Positions 30,147 to 40,754 of a stretch of 64,000 nt of DNA are shown here, one piece after another. The notes below the pieces were generated by a model. The model saw nothing but the letters and a program-made list of their open reading frames with translations, was not told the origin of the DNA and made no database searches. Each line of letters opens with the position of its first letter. Position 1 is the first letter of the stretch. The DNA comes from Bacteroidota bacterium. Lineage in GTDB: Bacteria; Bacteroidota; Bacteroidia; NS11-12g; UBA9320. Location of the stretch: assembly GCA_016124755.1 (NCBI GenBank), contig WGNA01000007.1, positions 186,001-250,000 of the forward strand, in the 5' to 3' direction. Both the position numbers and the translations under genes were made by a program.

Positions 30147-31482
30147 GTTGAAGCGATTTATTCTTTGCTTTTTAGTAATTCTCAATGGCTTTAATGCCTT
30201 CTCTCAGAATGCTGATGTTTTAAGAATTCAGACTAAAAAGATAATCTCCATGATGGAGAATGATCAGTTCGGAAAGATCTACAGTCGTTTTAGTCCGGAA
30301 TTCAAAAGCAATATTTCCAAAAAGAAATTCACGGAATCTATGGAAAAAATGACGGCGACCATGGGGAAGGTTACCGGCTATGGAGAAATTATTCCGGATA
30401 CCGCAAATGGAAAACATTCCTCGAAAACCGAAATTTTTCTGGACAAAAACACCCTCAACCTTTTCCTGAAATTCAATGGAGAAGAAATAAACGGATTTCT
30501 GGTTTCGCTTCTCTCCTATTCGTTTCCCGCGGTTGCACAAAATGTTGTGTTCGGGAAAGAATCAATTCCGTTGGTTACCGACACTTTTAAAATGAACGGC
30601 GAACTCATCTTCCCGAAAGATTGTGATCATTGTCCGGTTGTGATTCTGGTACATGGTTCCGGGCCAAACGACATGGATGAAACCATCGGGCCGAACAAGG
30701 TCTTTATGGATCTGGCATTGGTGCTGGCAACCAAAGGAATTGCAACCTACCGTTACGACAAGCGCACTAAAATTTATCCGCAGGATTTTAAAGACGGAAA
30801 GCCGTTTACTATTGCCGACGAAACAACGGATGATGTGCGTTCTGCCATTCGCATTTTAAAGAGCAATTCGTTGGTTGATTCCACCCGAATTTTTGTTCTG
30901 GGTCACAGTCTCGGAGCATACGCTGCCCCGTTAATTGCGAAAGAGAATCCCGAACTTGCCGGTGTTATTATGATGGGTGCGCCGATTTATCCGATTTATC
31001 ACCTCATCGAAAAACAGGTGAATTATCTGTTCAGTACTAAACCCGGAAAAAAAAGAGCCAAGAAAAAACTGGCTAAAATTGTTCGCACAGAAGTAGAACA
31101 TCTCGACAACCGGGAATACGATCAGCTTAAAAAGAAAACATTAACAATGGCGTACTGGCCGGTTGACTTTTTCCGGAATCTTGAAAATTACAATCCCGCC
31201 GCGACGTTGGATTCTGCTCATGTTCCCGCCCTCATTTTACAGGGCGAAAGGGATTATCAGGTTCCGGTTTCGGAGTTTGAAGGATTTCAGGAATATTTTT
31301 CAACGCACGATTCGGCTGGAATTACCATGAAGTCTTTTCCGGGGCTAAATCATTTGTTTATATACGGGGAAGGCCCTTCAACTCCGATGGAATACATGCG
31401 GGCCAATCACGTGTCTCCGGATGTTACAAACACGATTTCCGATTGGATCCGGGGAATTTTGAGCACTCCTTCCAAACCCTGA
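30133..31482 (+). CDS. Secreted alpha/beta hydrolase with N-terminal DUF3887-like domain
   Basis: A 449-residue protein with a signal peptide (RFILCFLVILNGFNAFSQ), then a DUF3887-like NTF2-type segment (MMENDQFGKIYSRFSPEFKS, about residues 40-140), and an alpha/beta hydrolase domain. The oxyanion region VILVHGSGPNDMDE, nucleophile elbow VLGHSLGAYAAP (serine), acid ILQGERDYQVP (aspartate) and FPGLNHLFI (histidine) are complete, so it should be an active esterase or peptidase-like enzyme. The substrate is unknown. It overlaps the RluA-type gene by 14 nt, which ties it to the hisS transcript. Confidence 0.88.
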   Translation: MITPELKRFILCFLVILNGFNAFSQNADVLRIQTKKIISMMENDQFGKIYSRFSPEFKSNISKKKFTESMEKMTATMGKVTGYGEIIPDTANGKHSSKTEIFLDKNTLNLFLKFNGEEINGFLVSLLSYSFPAVAQNVVFGKESIPLVTDTFKMNGELIFPKDCDHCPVVILVHGSGPNDMDETIGPNKVFMDLALVLATKGIATYRYDKRTKIYPQDFKDGKPFTIADETTDDVRSAIRILKSNSLVDSTRIFVLGHSLGAYAAPLIAKENPELAGVIMMGAPIYPIYHLIEKQVNYLFSTKPGKKRAKKKLAKIVRTEVEHLDNREYDQLKKKTLTMAYWPVDFFRNLENYNPAATLDSAHVPALILQGERDYQVPVSEFEGFQEYFSTHDSAGITMKSFPGLNHLFIYGEGPSTPMEYMRANHVSPDVTNTISDWIRGILSTPSKP

Positions 31483-31561
31483 TTTAATTGCAGTTTGCCG
31501 CATTAACCATGGTGTCGGCATAAAATGTTTATTATAAAACAGGCATTACGGGCGTGTAAAC

Positions 31562-31591
31562 TTTGAAGACCTGAAACGCGGATTATCTTTG
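31562..31591 (+). promoter_or_regulatory. carA-eno promoter (-33 TTTG, -7 TATCTTTG)
   Basis: TTTG at 31562-31565 and the perfect -7 box TATCTTTG at 31584-31591 are 18 nt apart. The predicted start gives a leader of only about 13 nt, so no pyr attenuator can lie in it. Confidence 0.65.
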
Positions 31592-31608
31592 CCAAAATTT
31601 TTTGCAAA

Positions 31609-32706
31609 TTGGAAACAACCAACGGGCAAAACGCCATATTAATGCTGGAAGATGGCAGTGTTTTTAAAGGAACCGCCATCGGAAAGATCGGAACCACAAC
31701 CGGCGAAATCTGTTTCAACACTGGAATGACCGGTTATCAGGAAATCTTCACCGACCCTTCATATTTCGGGCAAGTCGTTGTTATGACAGCCGATCACATC
31801 GGGAACTACGGAGCATCAATCCGGGACACCGAATCTGCATCCATTAAAATCAACGGTCTCATCTGTAAGAAATACGCGGAAACCTATAGCCGGAAACTTG
31901 CCGAAATGAGCCTGAATGATTACTTCATTCAAAACAACATTATCGGTATTGCCGATGTTGATACGCGCCAGATTGTGCGACAGATCCGTAGCGAAGGTGC
32001 GATGAATTGCATCATCAGTTCTGACATTTCGGATCTCGACGAATTAAAAAAACAGTTGTCAGAAGTACCGTCCATGCAGGGACTTGAGCTTTCGTCATCG
32101 GTTACGACTCATGAACCCTATTATTTTGGTGATGAAAACGCAGAACTGAAAGTTGCTGTAATTGATTACGGTGTAAAAACGAATATTCTCCGTTGTCTTG
32201 CCGATCGTGGCTGCTATCTGAAAGTGTTCCCGTCGAATGCAACCTATGCCGAAATGAAGTCGTGGAACCCTGATGGATTTATGCTTACCAACGGCCCGGG
32301 AGATCCGGGAGTGATGGAAGGTGAGACTTCAGTTGTTCGGGAAATTATTGAAAAGGGTGAAAAGGTTTTCGGCATCTGTCTGGGTTGTCAGATCATGGCT
32401 CAGGCTCAGGGAATGAAAACTTATAAAATGCACCACGGACATCGCGGAGCAAATCACCCGGTTAAAAATCTGGTAACCGGCAGAAGTGAAATTTCTTCAC
32501 AGAATCACGGGTTTGCCATCGACCCCGAAAGTGTAAATACAGAAATAGCCGAAATCACGCACATCAACCTCAACGACAACACGGTTGAAGGTATCCGGTT
32601 AAAAAACAAACCCGCATTTGCGGTTCAGTACCATCCGGAATCAAATCCCGGCCCGCATGATTCGCGGTATCTGTTCTACGATTTTGTAAACCTTTTAAGA
32701 TCTTAA
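31609..32706 (+). CDS. carA: Carbamoyl-phosphate synthase small (glutaminase) subunit
   Basis: Supplies ammonia from glutamine for carbamoyl phosphate, used by PyrB and in arginine synthesis. The 365 residues have the N-terminal domain (AILMLEDGSVFKGTAIG, CFNTGMTGYQEIFTDPSYFG) and a class I glutamine amidotransferase with nucleophile VFGICLGCQIMAQAQG and the histidine-glutamate pair AVQYHPESNPGPHDS. The start is a TTG at 31609; the first ATG, 33 nt on, would cut into a conserved strand. carB is not adjacent. eno follows after 6 nt. Confidence 0.96.
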   Translation: METTNGQNAILMLEDGSVFKGTAIGKIGTTTGEICFNTGMTGYQEIFTDPSYFGQVVVMTADHIGNYGASIRDTESASIKINGLICKKYAETYSRKLAEMSLNDYFIQNNIIGIADVDTRQIVRQIRSEGAMNCIISSDISDLDELKKQLSEVPSMQGLELSSSVTTHEPYYFGDENAELKVAVIDYGVKTNILRCLADRGCYLKVFPSNATYAEMKSWNPDGFMLTNGPGDPGVMEGETSVVREIIEKGEKVFGICLGCQIMAQAQGMKTYKMHHGHRGANHPVKNLVTGRSEISSQNHGFAIDPESVNTEIAEITHINLNDNTVEGIRLKNKPAFAVQYHPESNPGPHDSRYLFYDFVNLLRS

Positions 32707-33999
<1,293 letters not shown>

Positions 34000-34063
34000 T
34001 CCTTGATAACTGAATTTTGAGATATTTGTCAGGTCGGTTTACTTTACTCAAAATTAACTGGTT

Positions 34064-37000
34064 TTGACGAACATCTACGGGTTGCGTACAGCGCTGTTTG
34101 GAATCTTCTTTTGCTTCATTTTAGGGGCAATTCCTTTTTTATCTAAAGCTCAGTGTTCCATTAATTCGCTGGACCATGCCTGTGTGGATGAGCCAATGAG
34201 TTTTGGGGTTACATCTTCCTCAACCGTAACTAAGGTTGACTGGAATTTCGGCGATGGAAATACTTCGAACCTCACAACTCCCTTTCACCGGTTTACAACT
34301 GCCGGCACTTACAATGTAAAAGCTTCCGTCACCTTTTCGGGTGGAGGAACATGCGATACAACCAAGGTTATTACGGTTTACAACAATCCGGTTCACGACC
34401 TTAAACTCGATGCCGGAAACAGCTATTGTCTAACGCAGAACAAGGTCTGTCTGAACGACAATTCCACTTCCGGAAATTCAGGTGTTGTAAATACCATCCG
34501 AACGGTTTTGTGGGGCGACGGTGGTAAAACAGACACTAATTTCCCACAAAGCGGAGGCAACAATAAAGTGTGTTATACCTATGGAACTGCAGGCAAATAC
34601 ACGATAACAGTTGAAACTACAAACGACAAAGGATGTAAATCAAAAGAGCAGTTAGACATCGAAGTGCTTTTCGATTTTATTCCGAAGTTCACCAACTACA
34701 TGCACGACCGGGGTTGCGATACTCAAACCAATATTTTCAACCTCGACACAAACTGGTTTAAATTTAAATCGAGTCTGGTGTCATTAGATTACGATATGGG
34801 TGACGGCACAACTTACAATACAACGGTCAACGATTCCATTATTCACGTTTTCAGATCCCATGGGGCTAAAGATGTTACCCTCACGGCAACATTAAAAAAC
34901 GGATGCAAACCCAAATTCACAGATAAGGTAGATGTAATTCTGGACCGAATTGAAATACACCATCAGAAACTGGATAGTGTGGTTTGCTATCCGGGTTATT
35001 TTGAATTTAATCACCCGATTGTTCCAGGCACATCCACACGATATACATGGACTGCCTATAATTTAGAAAAGAAACCGCTCACCGCTTTTGGCGGAACCCG
35101 GAATTCGTTCTTCTTCCCCGATACTCCCGGCAAGTATTATATCGGCCTGGAAATTAAACGCGGCGATTGTGCTTCCTATATGATGTATGATTCGGTTGAA
35201 TCGGTCGGTGTGAGAACTTATGCTAAGCCGCTCAACGGTTCGCAATGCGAGTGGAAAGACACGGTGTACTTTGCTAATTTTAGTGTGATATACGGAACCG
35301 ATGATGTTTCGTGGTTCTGGAATTACAATGACACCGCAGCACTTCCGTGTACCACCGATACTAAAAATCATTTAAATGTAGATGCCAATTGTAACTACTC
35401 CGTCGACTCGCTGGGAAAACACTTCTACCATCACAAGAAGTGCGATGAAATCTGGTTTTATGCCACAGACAATATAAATGGCTGTAAGGATAGCATGAAA
35501 TACAATGTTATTCTCGGCAAACCGGATCTCAACGAATTTAAATATGAAGTCGGGAAGGCATGCGTCGGCACACAGCCCGGTTATGGCGTTAAGTTTAGCT
35601 TAGAAAGTTGTTTCGGAGAAGTAAAATTAAATCTTGATTCAACCTGTAAGCGTGACAGCTTTGTTGATTGGCGCGACGGAACGATTTACCTGAAAACGTG
35701 TGACGACTCGGGCTGGGTTTCTCTGGGCGTTTCAGCACGAACCGGTGATAATAAAATTTACCGGTCTGCCGATACCACCGATTACTATTTCGACGACACC
35801 AAGGTTTGTGAAGATACATTATGGATTCATAATGCCTATAAAATTGAAAAAGGTCCTAAACCGCAGTTCTCGTATCACTTCGATGGATGTATTCCCTCGA
35901 CATTTGTGGGCTCCTTATTTATAAAACAACAACCGAATGTGCGGTGGATGTATTTCGATTGGGATGACGGAGAAACGGATACTGTGTACATTCCGATAGG
36001 TGTCGATACCCTGCCAAACTTCACACACACCTACAGGCGGTCCGGGGTTTATTACCCGGATATTGTTCTCGAAACTGACAGCGGCTGCCGAGAAGATCAG
36101 CGGATTGAAAGGCAGGTAGGCTGGTACAACGATTACCGGTTCAACGACCTTATTTGCCCCGGAACACGTGTCTTCTTCAACGACACGGTTACCAATTGGG
36201 AAGATACCAACCAATGGTGGCGACATCCCGAAAGACCTGAGAGAATCTATTGGGAATGGGACGGAGCTATCGGTCCTCCCGGGGGCCCCAGGGTTTGGGC
36301 TACTTTCGATACTCCCGGAGTTTATCACGTGAGCATGATCACGATGGATAAACAACGCTGTTACGACACCATGACCAAAACCATCGTGGTAACCGATGTT
36401 ATTGCCGGCATTCACGATGTTACCAAGAAAATTATCTGTGACGATATTCTGCAACTGAACGATTCATCTTTTGCTCTTCAGAATATTAAGGACAGTCTTA
36501 TTTATTACTACTGGGATTTCGGTGATGGAAAAACACCGAGCTTCCTCAAGAATCCGTTCCATTTTTATTCGGGTAATGGAGATTATGAAATTACCCATAT
36601 AGTCGCGAACACAGTCGGGTGCAAGGACACTGCAACAACGAAAATTCACATCGAAGGCCCAGTCCCGCAGTTTGATATTGTCACGGATACCATTGGATGC
36701 GCTCCTTTTACCGCTGAGTTTAAAAGCAATTCTAAAAGTGCAACTGAGTTCATCTGGTATTTCGGAGATGCATCTTCCAGTGCGAATACACTCAGTACCC
36801 TGAATGATTCAAACGTTCATTTCACTTATAAAAATCCGGGGGTTTATTATATCTACCTGTATGCAGGTGATTCGGTAGTGAACCCCGACAACGGAAATAA
36901 AATCTATTACTGCAGCGATGTATTTCCCGATTCTACGGCCTTAAATCCGGCAGTACGAAAAATTATTGTACTCGATAAACCGCCGGCAGACTTTACGTAT

Positions 37001-37792
37001 TCCGGAAAGTTGTGTAAAAACGGGGTGCTCACATTGGTCGATAATTCCGACACCACCTATACCTATTATCGTTGGTTTATCGGGACCGATTCTACTGTTG
37101 GCCCGAACAAAACACAAGAATATATTCTAAAAGATTCCGGGGCAGTAACCATTACCTACATTCCTACCTATGTGCCGGATACCTTAGCCGGCAAGTTATG
37201 TTTCGATACCATTACCAAATCAATTCCGGTTGGTGGCGACGGCATTACTTTCAATTTTGATCAGGAAGGAGATTGCCCCACCTACACCTTTACCGCTGAT
37301 AAAAAAACTGGTACGATTTACAACTGGGATTTCGGGCAGCCTGAGAGAAAAGACAATCATTCCAACGCATCAACCATCACACATGCTTTTGCTCCCGACA
37401 GCGGGACATTTAATGTTTGTCTTTATTATGAAACCGGGGATGGTTGCGTGGATACCCTTTGCACAGATATCCACAGTGACCAGCATTTCGAGGTATTTAT
37501 ACCAAACGTATTCACGCCAAACGACGATGGATACAACGACATCTACGATATTCTGATTGACGGAGAAGATTATTACTCATTGGAAATTTACAGCCGATGG
37601 GGAGAGTTGATTTATAAGTCACATCAGGATTATGGTTCGAGATCGGTTTACAACTGGGACGGCACCATTCAGGATCAACAGATTCCGTGTCCGCCCGGTA
37701 CGTATTACATGATTTTCAAGTACAGAATCCAATGTGTTCCGGATTCAGAAATTCAGGTGGTTGAAGGTTTTATCACCTTGATTCGGGACTAA
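34064..37792 (+). CDS. Large cysteine-rich PKD-repeat surface protein with type B T9SS C-terminal domain
   Basis: A 1242-residue secreted protein. A signal peptide (LFGIFFCFILGAIPFLSKAQ) is followed by many PKD-type beta domains, each with a variant of the DFGDGxT core (VDWNFGDGNTSN, LDYDMGDGTTYN, YYWDFGDGKTPS, FIWYFGDASSS). It ends in the gliding-motility/type B T9SS domain: IPNVFTPNDDGYNDIYDI, SLEIYSRWGELIYKS, YNWDGTIQDQQIPCPPGTYY. About 35 cysteines are spread through the repeats, suggesting disulfide-stabilised domains on the cell surface. The start is a TTG at 34064; no ATG precedes the signal peptide. Likely an adhesin or matrix protein (inference). Confidence 0.87.
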   Translation: MTNIYGLRTALFGIFFCFILGAIPFLSKAQCSINSLDHACVDEPMSFGVTSSSTVTKVDWNFGDGNTSNLTTPFHRFTTAGTYNVKASVTFSGGGTCDTTKVITVYNNPVHDLKLDAGNSYCLTQNKVCLNDNSTSGNSGVVNTIRTVLWGDGGKTDTNFPQSGGNNKVCYTYGTAGKYTITVETTNDKGCKSKEQLDIEVLFDFIPKFTNYMHDRGCDTQTNIFNLDTNWFKFKSSLVSLDYDMGDGTTYNTTVNDSIIHVFRSHGAKDVTLTATLKNGCKPKFTDKVDVILDRIEIHHQKLDSVVCYPGYFEFNHPIVPGTSTRYTWTAYNLEKKPLTAFGGTRNSFFFPDTPGKYYIGLEIKRGDCASYMMYDSVESVGVRTYAKPLNGSQCEWKDTVYFANFSVIYGTDDVSWFWNYNDTAALPCTTDTKNHLNVDANCNYSVDSLGKHFYHHKKCDEIWFYATDNINGCKDSMKYNVILGKPDLNEFKYEVGKACVGTQPGYGVKFSLESCFGEVKLNLDSTCKRDSFVDWRDGTIYLKTCDDSGWVSLGVSARTGDNKIYRSADTTDYYFDDTKVCEDTLWIHNAYKIEKGPKPQFSYHFDGCIPSTFVGSLFIKQQPNVRWMYFDWDDGETDTVYIPIGVDTLPNFTHTYRRSGVYYPDIVLETDSGCREDQRIERQVGWYNDYRFNDLICPGTRVFFNDTVTNWEDTNQWWRHPERPERIYWEWDGAIGPPGGPRVWATFDTPGVYHVSMITMDKQRCYDTMTKTIVVTDVIAGIHDVTKKIICDDILQLNDSSFALQNIKDSLIYYYWDFGDGKTPSFLKNPFHFYSGNGDYEITHIVANTVGCKDTATTKIHIEGPVPQFDIVTDTIGCAPFTAEFKSNSKSATEFIWYFGDASSSANTLSTLNDSNVHFTYKNPGVYYIYLYAGDSVVNPDNGNKIYYCSDVFPDSTALNPAVRKIIVLDKPPADFTYSGKLCKNGVLTLVDNSDTTYTYYRWFIGTDSTVGPNKTQEYILKDSGAVTITYIPTYVPDTLAGKLCFDTITKSIPVGGDGITFNFDQEGDCPTYTFTADKKTGTIYNWDFGQPERKDNHSNASTITHAFAPDSGTFNVCLYYETGDGCVDTLCTDIHSDQHFEVFIPNVFTPNDDGYNDIYDILIDGEDYYSLEIYSRWGELIYKSHQDYGSRSVYNWDGTIQDQQIPCPPGTYYMIFKYRIQCVPDSEIQVVEGFITLIRD

Positions 37793-37808
37793 ATTACCGG
37801 TTCAGATT

Positions 37809-39548
37809 TTACTCAATGTTCAACTGAAGATCATCCCGCAGCTTCTTTAAGTTGGGATTTTTTGCTGCCATCGCATCAAACTTTTCCTGACTGGTGTAGG
37901 CCCTTCTCTCTCCGGCTTCTGTTTTCACCTCAATCCAGTTGAGCAACACCGATTGATTTTGTAATTCATCCCGCAAGAAGATCAACATGTCGGTCCTTAT
38001 TTCTTCAAACTGAATCCGGTGCTGCTTGCTCAGTTTAATTGTGATGGTTTTGCCGTCGGTTTCGTGTTGAATGAATTTAAAAATGGATTGAAGTCGCGTC
38101 TGATTATTTTCGGCCAACTGTTCCGAATATTTTAATAAAGCCGCTGCAACATCTTCATTATTAAAAACCTTATCGACCAGACTTTCCGGAGTTGAATCTG
38201 CGCGCTCTTCCGTTTTAACTTCTATTTTCTGTGCCGGTTCTGTAACGGTTGATGAAATTCCGGAAAGAAGTGAGTCCAGATTTCCGAGCCTCGCGACTTT
38301 TCCGTCTTCCACGGCAGCCGGTTTCACAGGTTTGGATTTGTTAGCCGGAGTAGCCGGTTCTGTTTTCGGATCAGGTTGAGAAATTTTTTCGGATACCGGA
38401 CTTTCGTTTCCGGCCGGTTTGGATTTGATTTCCGCGGTCGGAACTACGTCATTCCCGGGCTTTTTTTTTTCAGCCGGATTAACCAGAGATGGGAGGTAGC
38501 AAATTTTCATCAGTGCCAGTTCTACATGCAACCTCTGATTTCGACTGGCTTTGTAACTGAGGTCGTAACTATTGGCGACGTTGATGGCATTCACCAAAAA
38601 ACCCATCGAAAGGTTTCGTGCATACTCCTGATACTTCGCTTTAATTCTGGGAGCAACATCCAACAAATTCAGAGAACGCTCATCCCGAACAACCATTAAA
38701 TCCCGAAAATGTGAAGACAGGCCGTTGAGAAAAATCTGAGCATCAAAACCTTTGTCGAGAAGTGTGTCGAATTTTACCAGAACCCGGGCAAGATCCTGTT
38801 CGCGAAATGCTTCTGTTATTTCGAAATAATGATCGTAGTCCAATACACTGAGGTTCTCGATCACATCCTGATAACGAATGGTTCCGTCACCAATACTCGC
38901 CATCTGGTCAAAGATCGAGAGTGCATCTCGCAAAGCTCCGTCCGCCTTTTGCGCAATTATGTGCAGACCTTCTTCCTCGAAGCCAATTCCTTCCTTTTCG
39001 GCAATTCCTTTCAGGTGATTCACCATGTCGCCGACAGAAATCCGGTTAAAATTAAATACCTGACATCGTGATAAAATAGTGGGAAGAATCTTGTGCCGTT
39101 CGGTGGTTGCCAGAATAAAAACGGCATACGGCGGAGGTTCTTCAAGAGTCTTTAAAAAGGCGTTGAATGCCGAAGAAGACAGCATGTGAACCTCGTCGAT
39201 GATGTACACCTTGTAACTGCCAACCTGCGGCGGGATGCGCACCTGCTCATTTAACAAACGTATGTCGTCGACACTGTTATTGGAAGCCGCATCGAGTTCG
39301 AAAATGTTGTACGAATAATCGTAGTTCGGATCTTCTACACTTTCCTTGTTTATCTCACGGGCAAGAATTCTGGCGCAGGTTGTTTTACCAACTCCTCGCG
39401 GGCCATTGAATAAAAATGCCTGAGCGAGATGATTGTTCCGTATTTCGTTGAGCAGAGTTCGTGTAACATGCTCCTGCCCCACCACTGTATCAAAAGTGAG
39501 TGGTCTGTATTTTCGGGCCGAAACAACGTACTTCTCCATCGCGGTCAC
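37809..39548 (-). CDS. dnaX: DNA polymerase III subunit gamma/tau
   Basis: Clamp-loader ATPase that loads the sliding clamp and, as tau, ties polymerase cores together. The 579 residues show YRPLTFDTVVGQEHV, Walker A GPRGVGKTTCA, Walker B IIDEVHMLS, sensor 1 ILATTERHKILP with SRCQVF, and GALRDALS. Two oddities: the cysteine-rich zinc module normally between INC and ELDAAS is replaced by a cysteine-free stretch (residues 67-83), and codons around 360 contain ten A in a row after domain III. Beyond it comes a low-complexity Pro/Lys/Glu linker and a C-terminal domain (YSEQLAENNQTRLQSIFKFI) as in tau. It ends 16 nt from the convergent surface-protein gene. Confidence 0.96.
   Translation of the reverse strand: MTAMEKYVVSARKYRPLTFDTVVGQEHVTRTLLNEIRNNHLAQAFLFNGPRGVGKTTCARILAREINKESVEDPNYDYSYNIFELDAASNNSVDDIRLLNEQVRIPPQVGSYKVYIIDEVHMLSSSAFNAFLKTLEEPPPYAVFILATTERHKILPTILSRCQVFNFNRISVGDMVNHLKGIAEKEGIGFEEEGLHIIAQKADGALRDALSIFDQMASIGDGTIRYQDVIENLSVLDYDHYFEITEAFREQDLARVLVKFDTLLDKGFDAQIFLNGLSSHFRDLMVVRDERSLNLLDVAPRIKAKYQEYARNLSMGFLVNAINVANSYDLSYKASRNQRLHVELALMKICYLPSLVNPAEKKKPGNDVVPTAEIKSKPAGNESPVSEKISQPDPKTEPATPANKSKPVKPAAVEDGKVARLGNLDSLLSGISSTVTEPAQKIEVKTEERADSTPESLVDKVFNNEDVAAALLKYSEQLAENNQTRLQSIFKFIQHETDGKTITIKLSKQHRIQFEEIRTDMLIFLRDELQNQSVLLNWIEVKTEAGERRAYTSQEKFDAMAAKNPNLKKLRDDLQLNIE
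38461..38470 (-). promoter_or_regulatory. A10 slippery run in dnaX, candidate frameshift/slippage site
   Basis: On the coding strand GCT-G, ten A, then GCCCGGG. The -1 frame stops at TGA 38449-38451 and the +1 frame at TAG 38444-38446, so any slip yields a product of about 365 residues that ends after the oligomerisation domain, the size logic of the gamma subunit. Confidence 0.6.
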
Positions 39549-39606
39549 AAAAAAACAACAATTAAAAACAGGCCGGTAGTGATGTTAATAAAAAGGAGAC
39601 CGACAA

Positions 39607-40635
39607 TTATTTTGTCTTCTGAAGTGTAAAGGTGAATGTGGTTCCCTTGCCTTCTTTGCTTCGAACATTAATGCTTTGCCCATGCGCTTCCACAATGTGT
39701 TTAACGATGCTGAGACCAAGTCCGGATCCACCGGCATCGCGCGTTCTGCTTTTTTCGACACGATAAAATCTTTCGAATAATCTGGGGATGGATTCTTTCG
39801 GTATTCCTTCGCCATCATCGGCAATTTCAACCAGGATGTTTTTGTCCATGTCGTAAACCGCACAAAGAATCTGACCATTCTCCCTCCCGTACTTTATACC
39901 ATTCATCACAAGATTGGTGATCACTTGTTTGATACGGCTTTTATCGGCATACACCTTCAGGTTTTTTTCTGACGTCTCTTTAAAACCCAGTTTAGTTTTC
40001 TTCTTGTTGGCCGATAAATCCAGTTCCTCGAATACTTCTACAATCAGATTGCGAATGTTAAATTTCTGGTAATTCAGTTGAATATCTCCACTTTCCAACT
40101 GACTGATGGAAGTTAAATCGTTGACCAATTCCACGAGCCGGTCTGCACTTTTTGCAGCCTTTTCCAAAAACATATAATTCACTTTCGGATCGTCGAGCGC
40201 ACCATCGAGTAAGGTGTGTATATAGCCCTGAACCTGAAAAATCGGTGTCTTTAATTCATGTGAGACATTACCGATAAATTCTCTCCGGAAAGTTTCTTGT
40301 TTTTTTAACAATGCAATTTCATCGCGTCGTTCCTGAGCCCAATTCGAAACTTCCGCCGATACAGATGCAATGGGATCCTGCCGGTACGACGGACTTGAAA
40401 TATGCTCCGTGTTCAACCGGTGAATGTTCTTGTAAATCAGTTTGATTTTACGATAGATGAACCGCCGAAGGAAATAATTGAAGACCAGAAAGCCTACGAT
40501 CAACCCAATGGCAAATACCACCACCGATTTCCAGAATGAATGGGTGAAATATCCTGTGATAATAGCAGGACCTCCGGCAATAATCATTGCCGAATAAAAG
40601 GAGATTAATCCCGGAGTTGGTGATCGACGTGGCAC
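39607..40635 (-). CDS. Membrane sensor histidine kinase (PhoR-like)
   Basis: A 342-residue kinase. Two membrane helices at the N-terminus (FYSAMIIAGGPAIITGYF and VVVFAIGLIVGFLVFNYF) enclose only a few residues, so it has almost no periplasmic sensor. A short HAMP-like linker follows, then the H box IGNVSHELKTPIFQVQG (phosphorylated histidine), N box VITNLVMNGIKYG, G1 EIADDGEGIP, F box LFERFYRVEKSR and G2 GGSGLGLSIVKHIVEAHG. The start is a GTG at 40635, 4 nt after a perfect -7 box. It lies 119 nt downstream of its presumed response regulator. The signal is unknown. Confidence 0.93.
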   Translation of the reverse strand: MPRRSPTPGLISFYSAMIIAGGPAIITGYFTHSFWKSVVVFAIGLIVGFLVFNYFLRRFIYRKIKLIYKNIHRLNTEHISSPSYRQDPIASVSAEVSNWAQERRDEIALLKKQETFRREFIGNVSHELKTPIFQVQGYIHTLLDGALDDPKVNYMFLEKAAKSADRLVELVNDLTSISQLESGDIQLNYQKFNIRNLIVEVFEELDLSANKKKTKLGFKETSEKNLKVYADKSRIKQVITNLVMNGIKYGRENGQILCAVYDMDKNILVEIADDGEGIPKESIPRLFERFYRVEKSRTRDAGGSGLGLSIVKHIVEAHGQSINVRSKEGKGTTFTFTLQKTK

Positions 40636-40639
40636 GATA

Positions 40640-40647
40640 CAAAGTTA
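40640..40647 (-). promoter_or_regulatory. -7 box (TAACTTTG) directly before the histidine kinase gene
   Basis: Perfect match on the minus strand ending 4 nt before the GTG start; it would let the kinase be transcribed apart from the response regulator, with no leader. Confidence 0.45.
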
Positions 40648-40754
40648 TGCCTAAGCCGTCGTGAATTTGGGCCGGGCAAAAGTTTTATGGCTCCCCGAAC
40701 CGTAAAATTCACAACGAATCTTCTTTAACAAAGAGAAGATGTACCAGACTAAAA

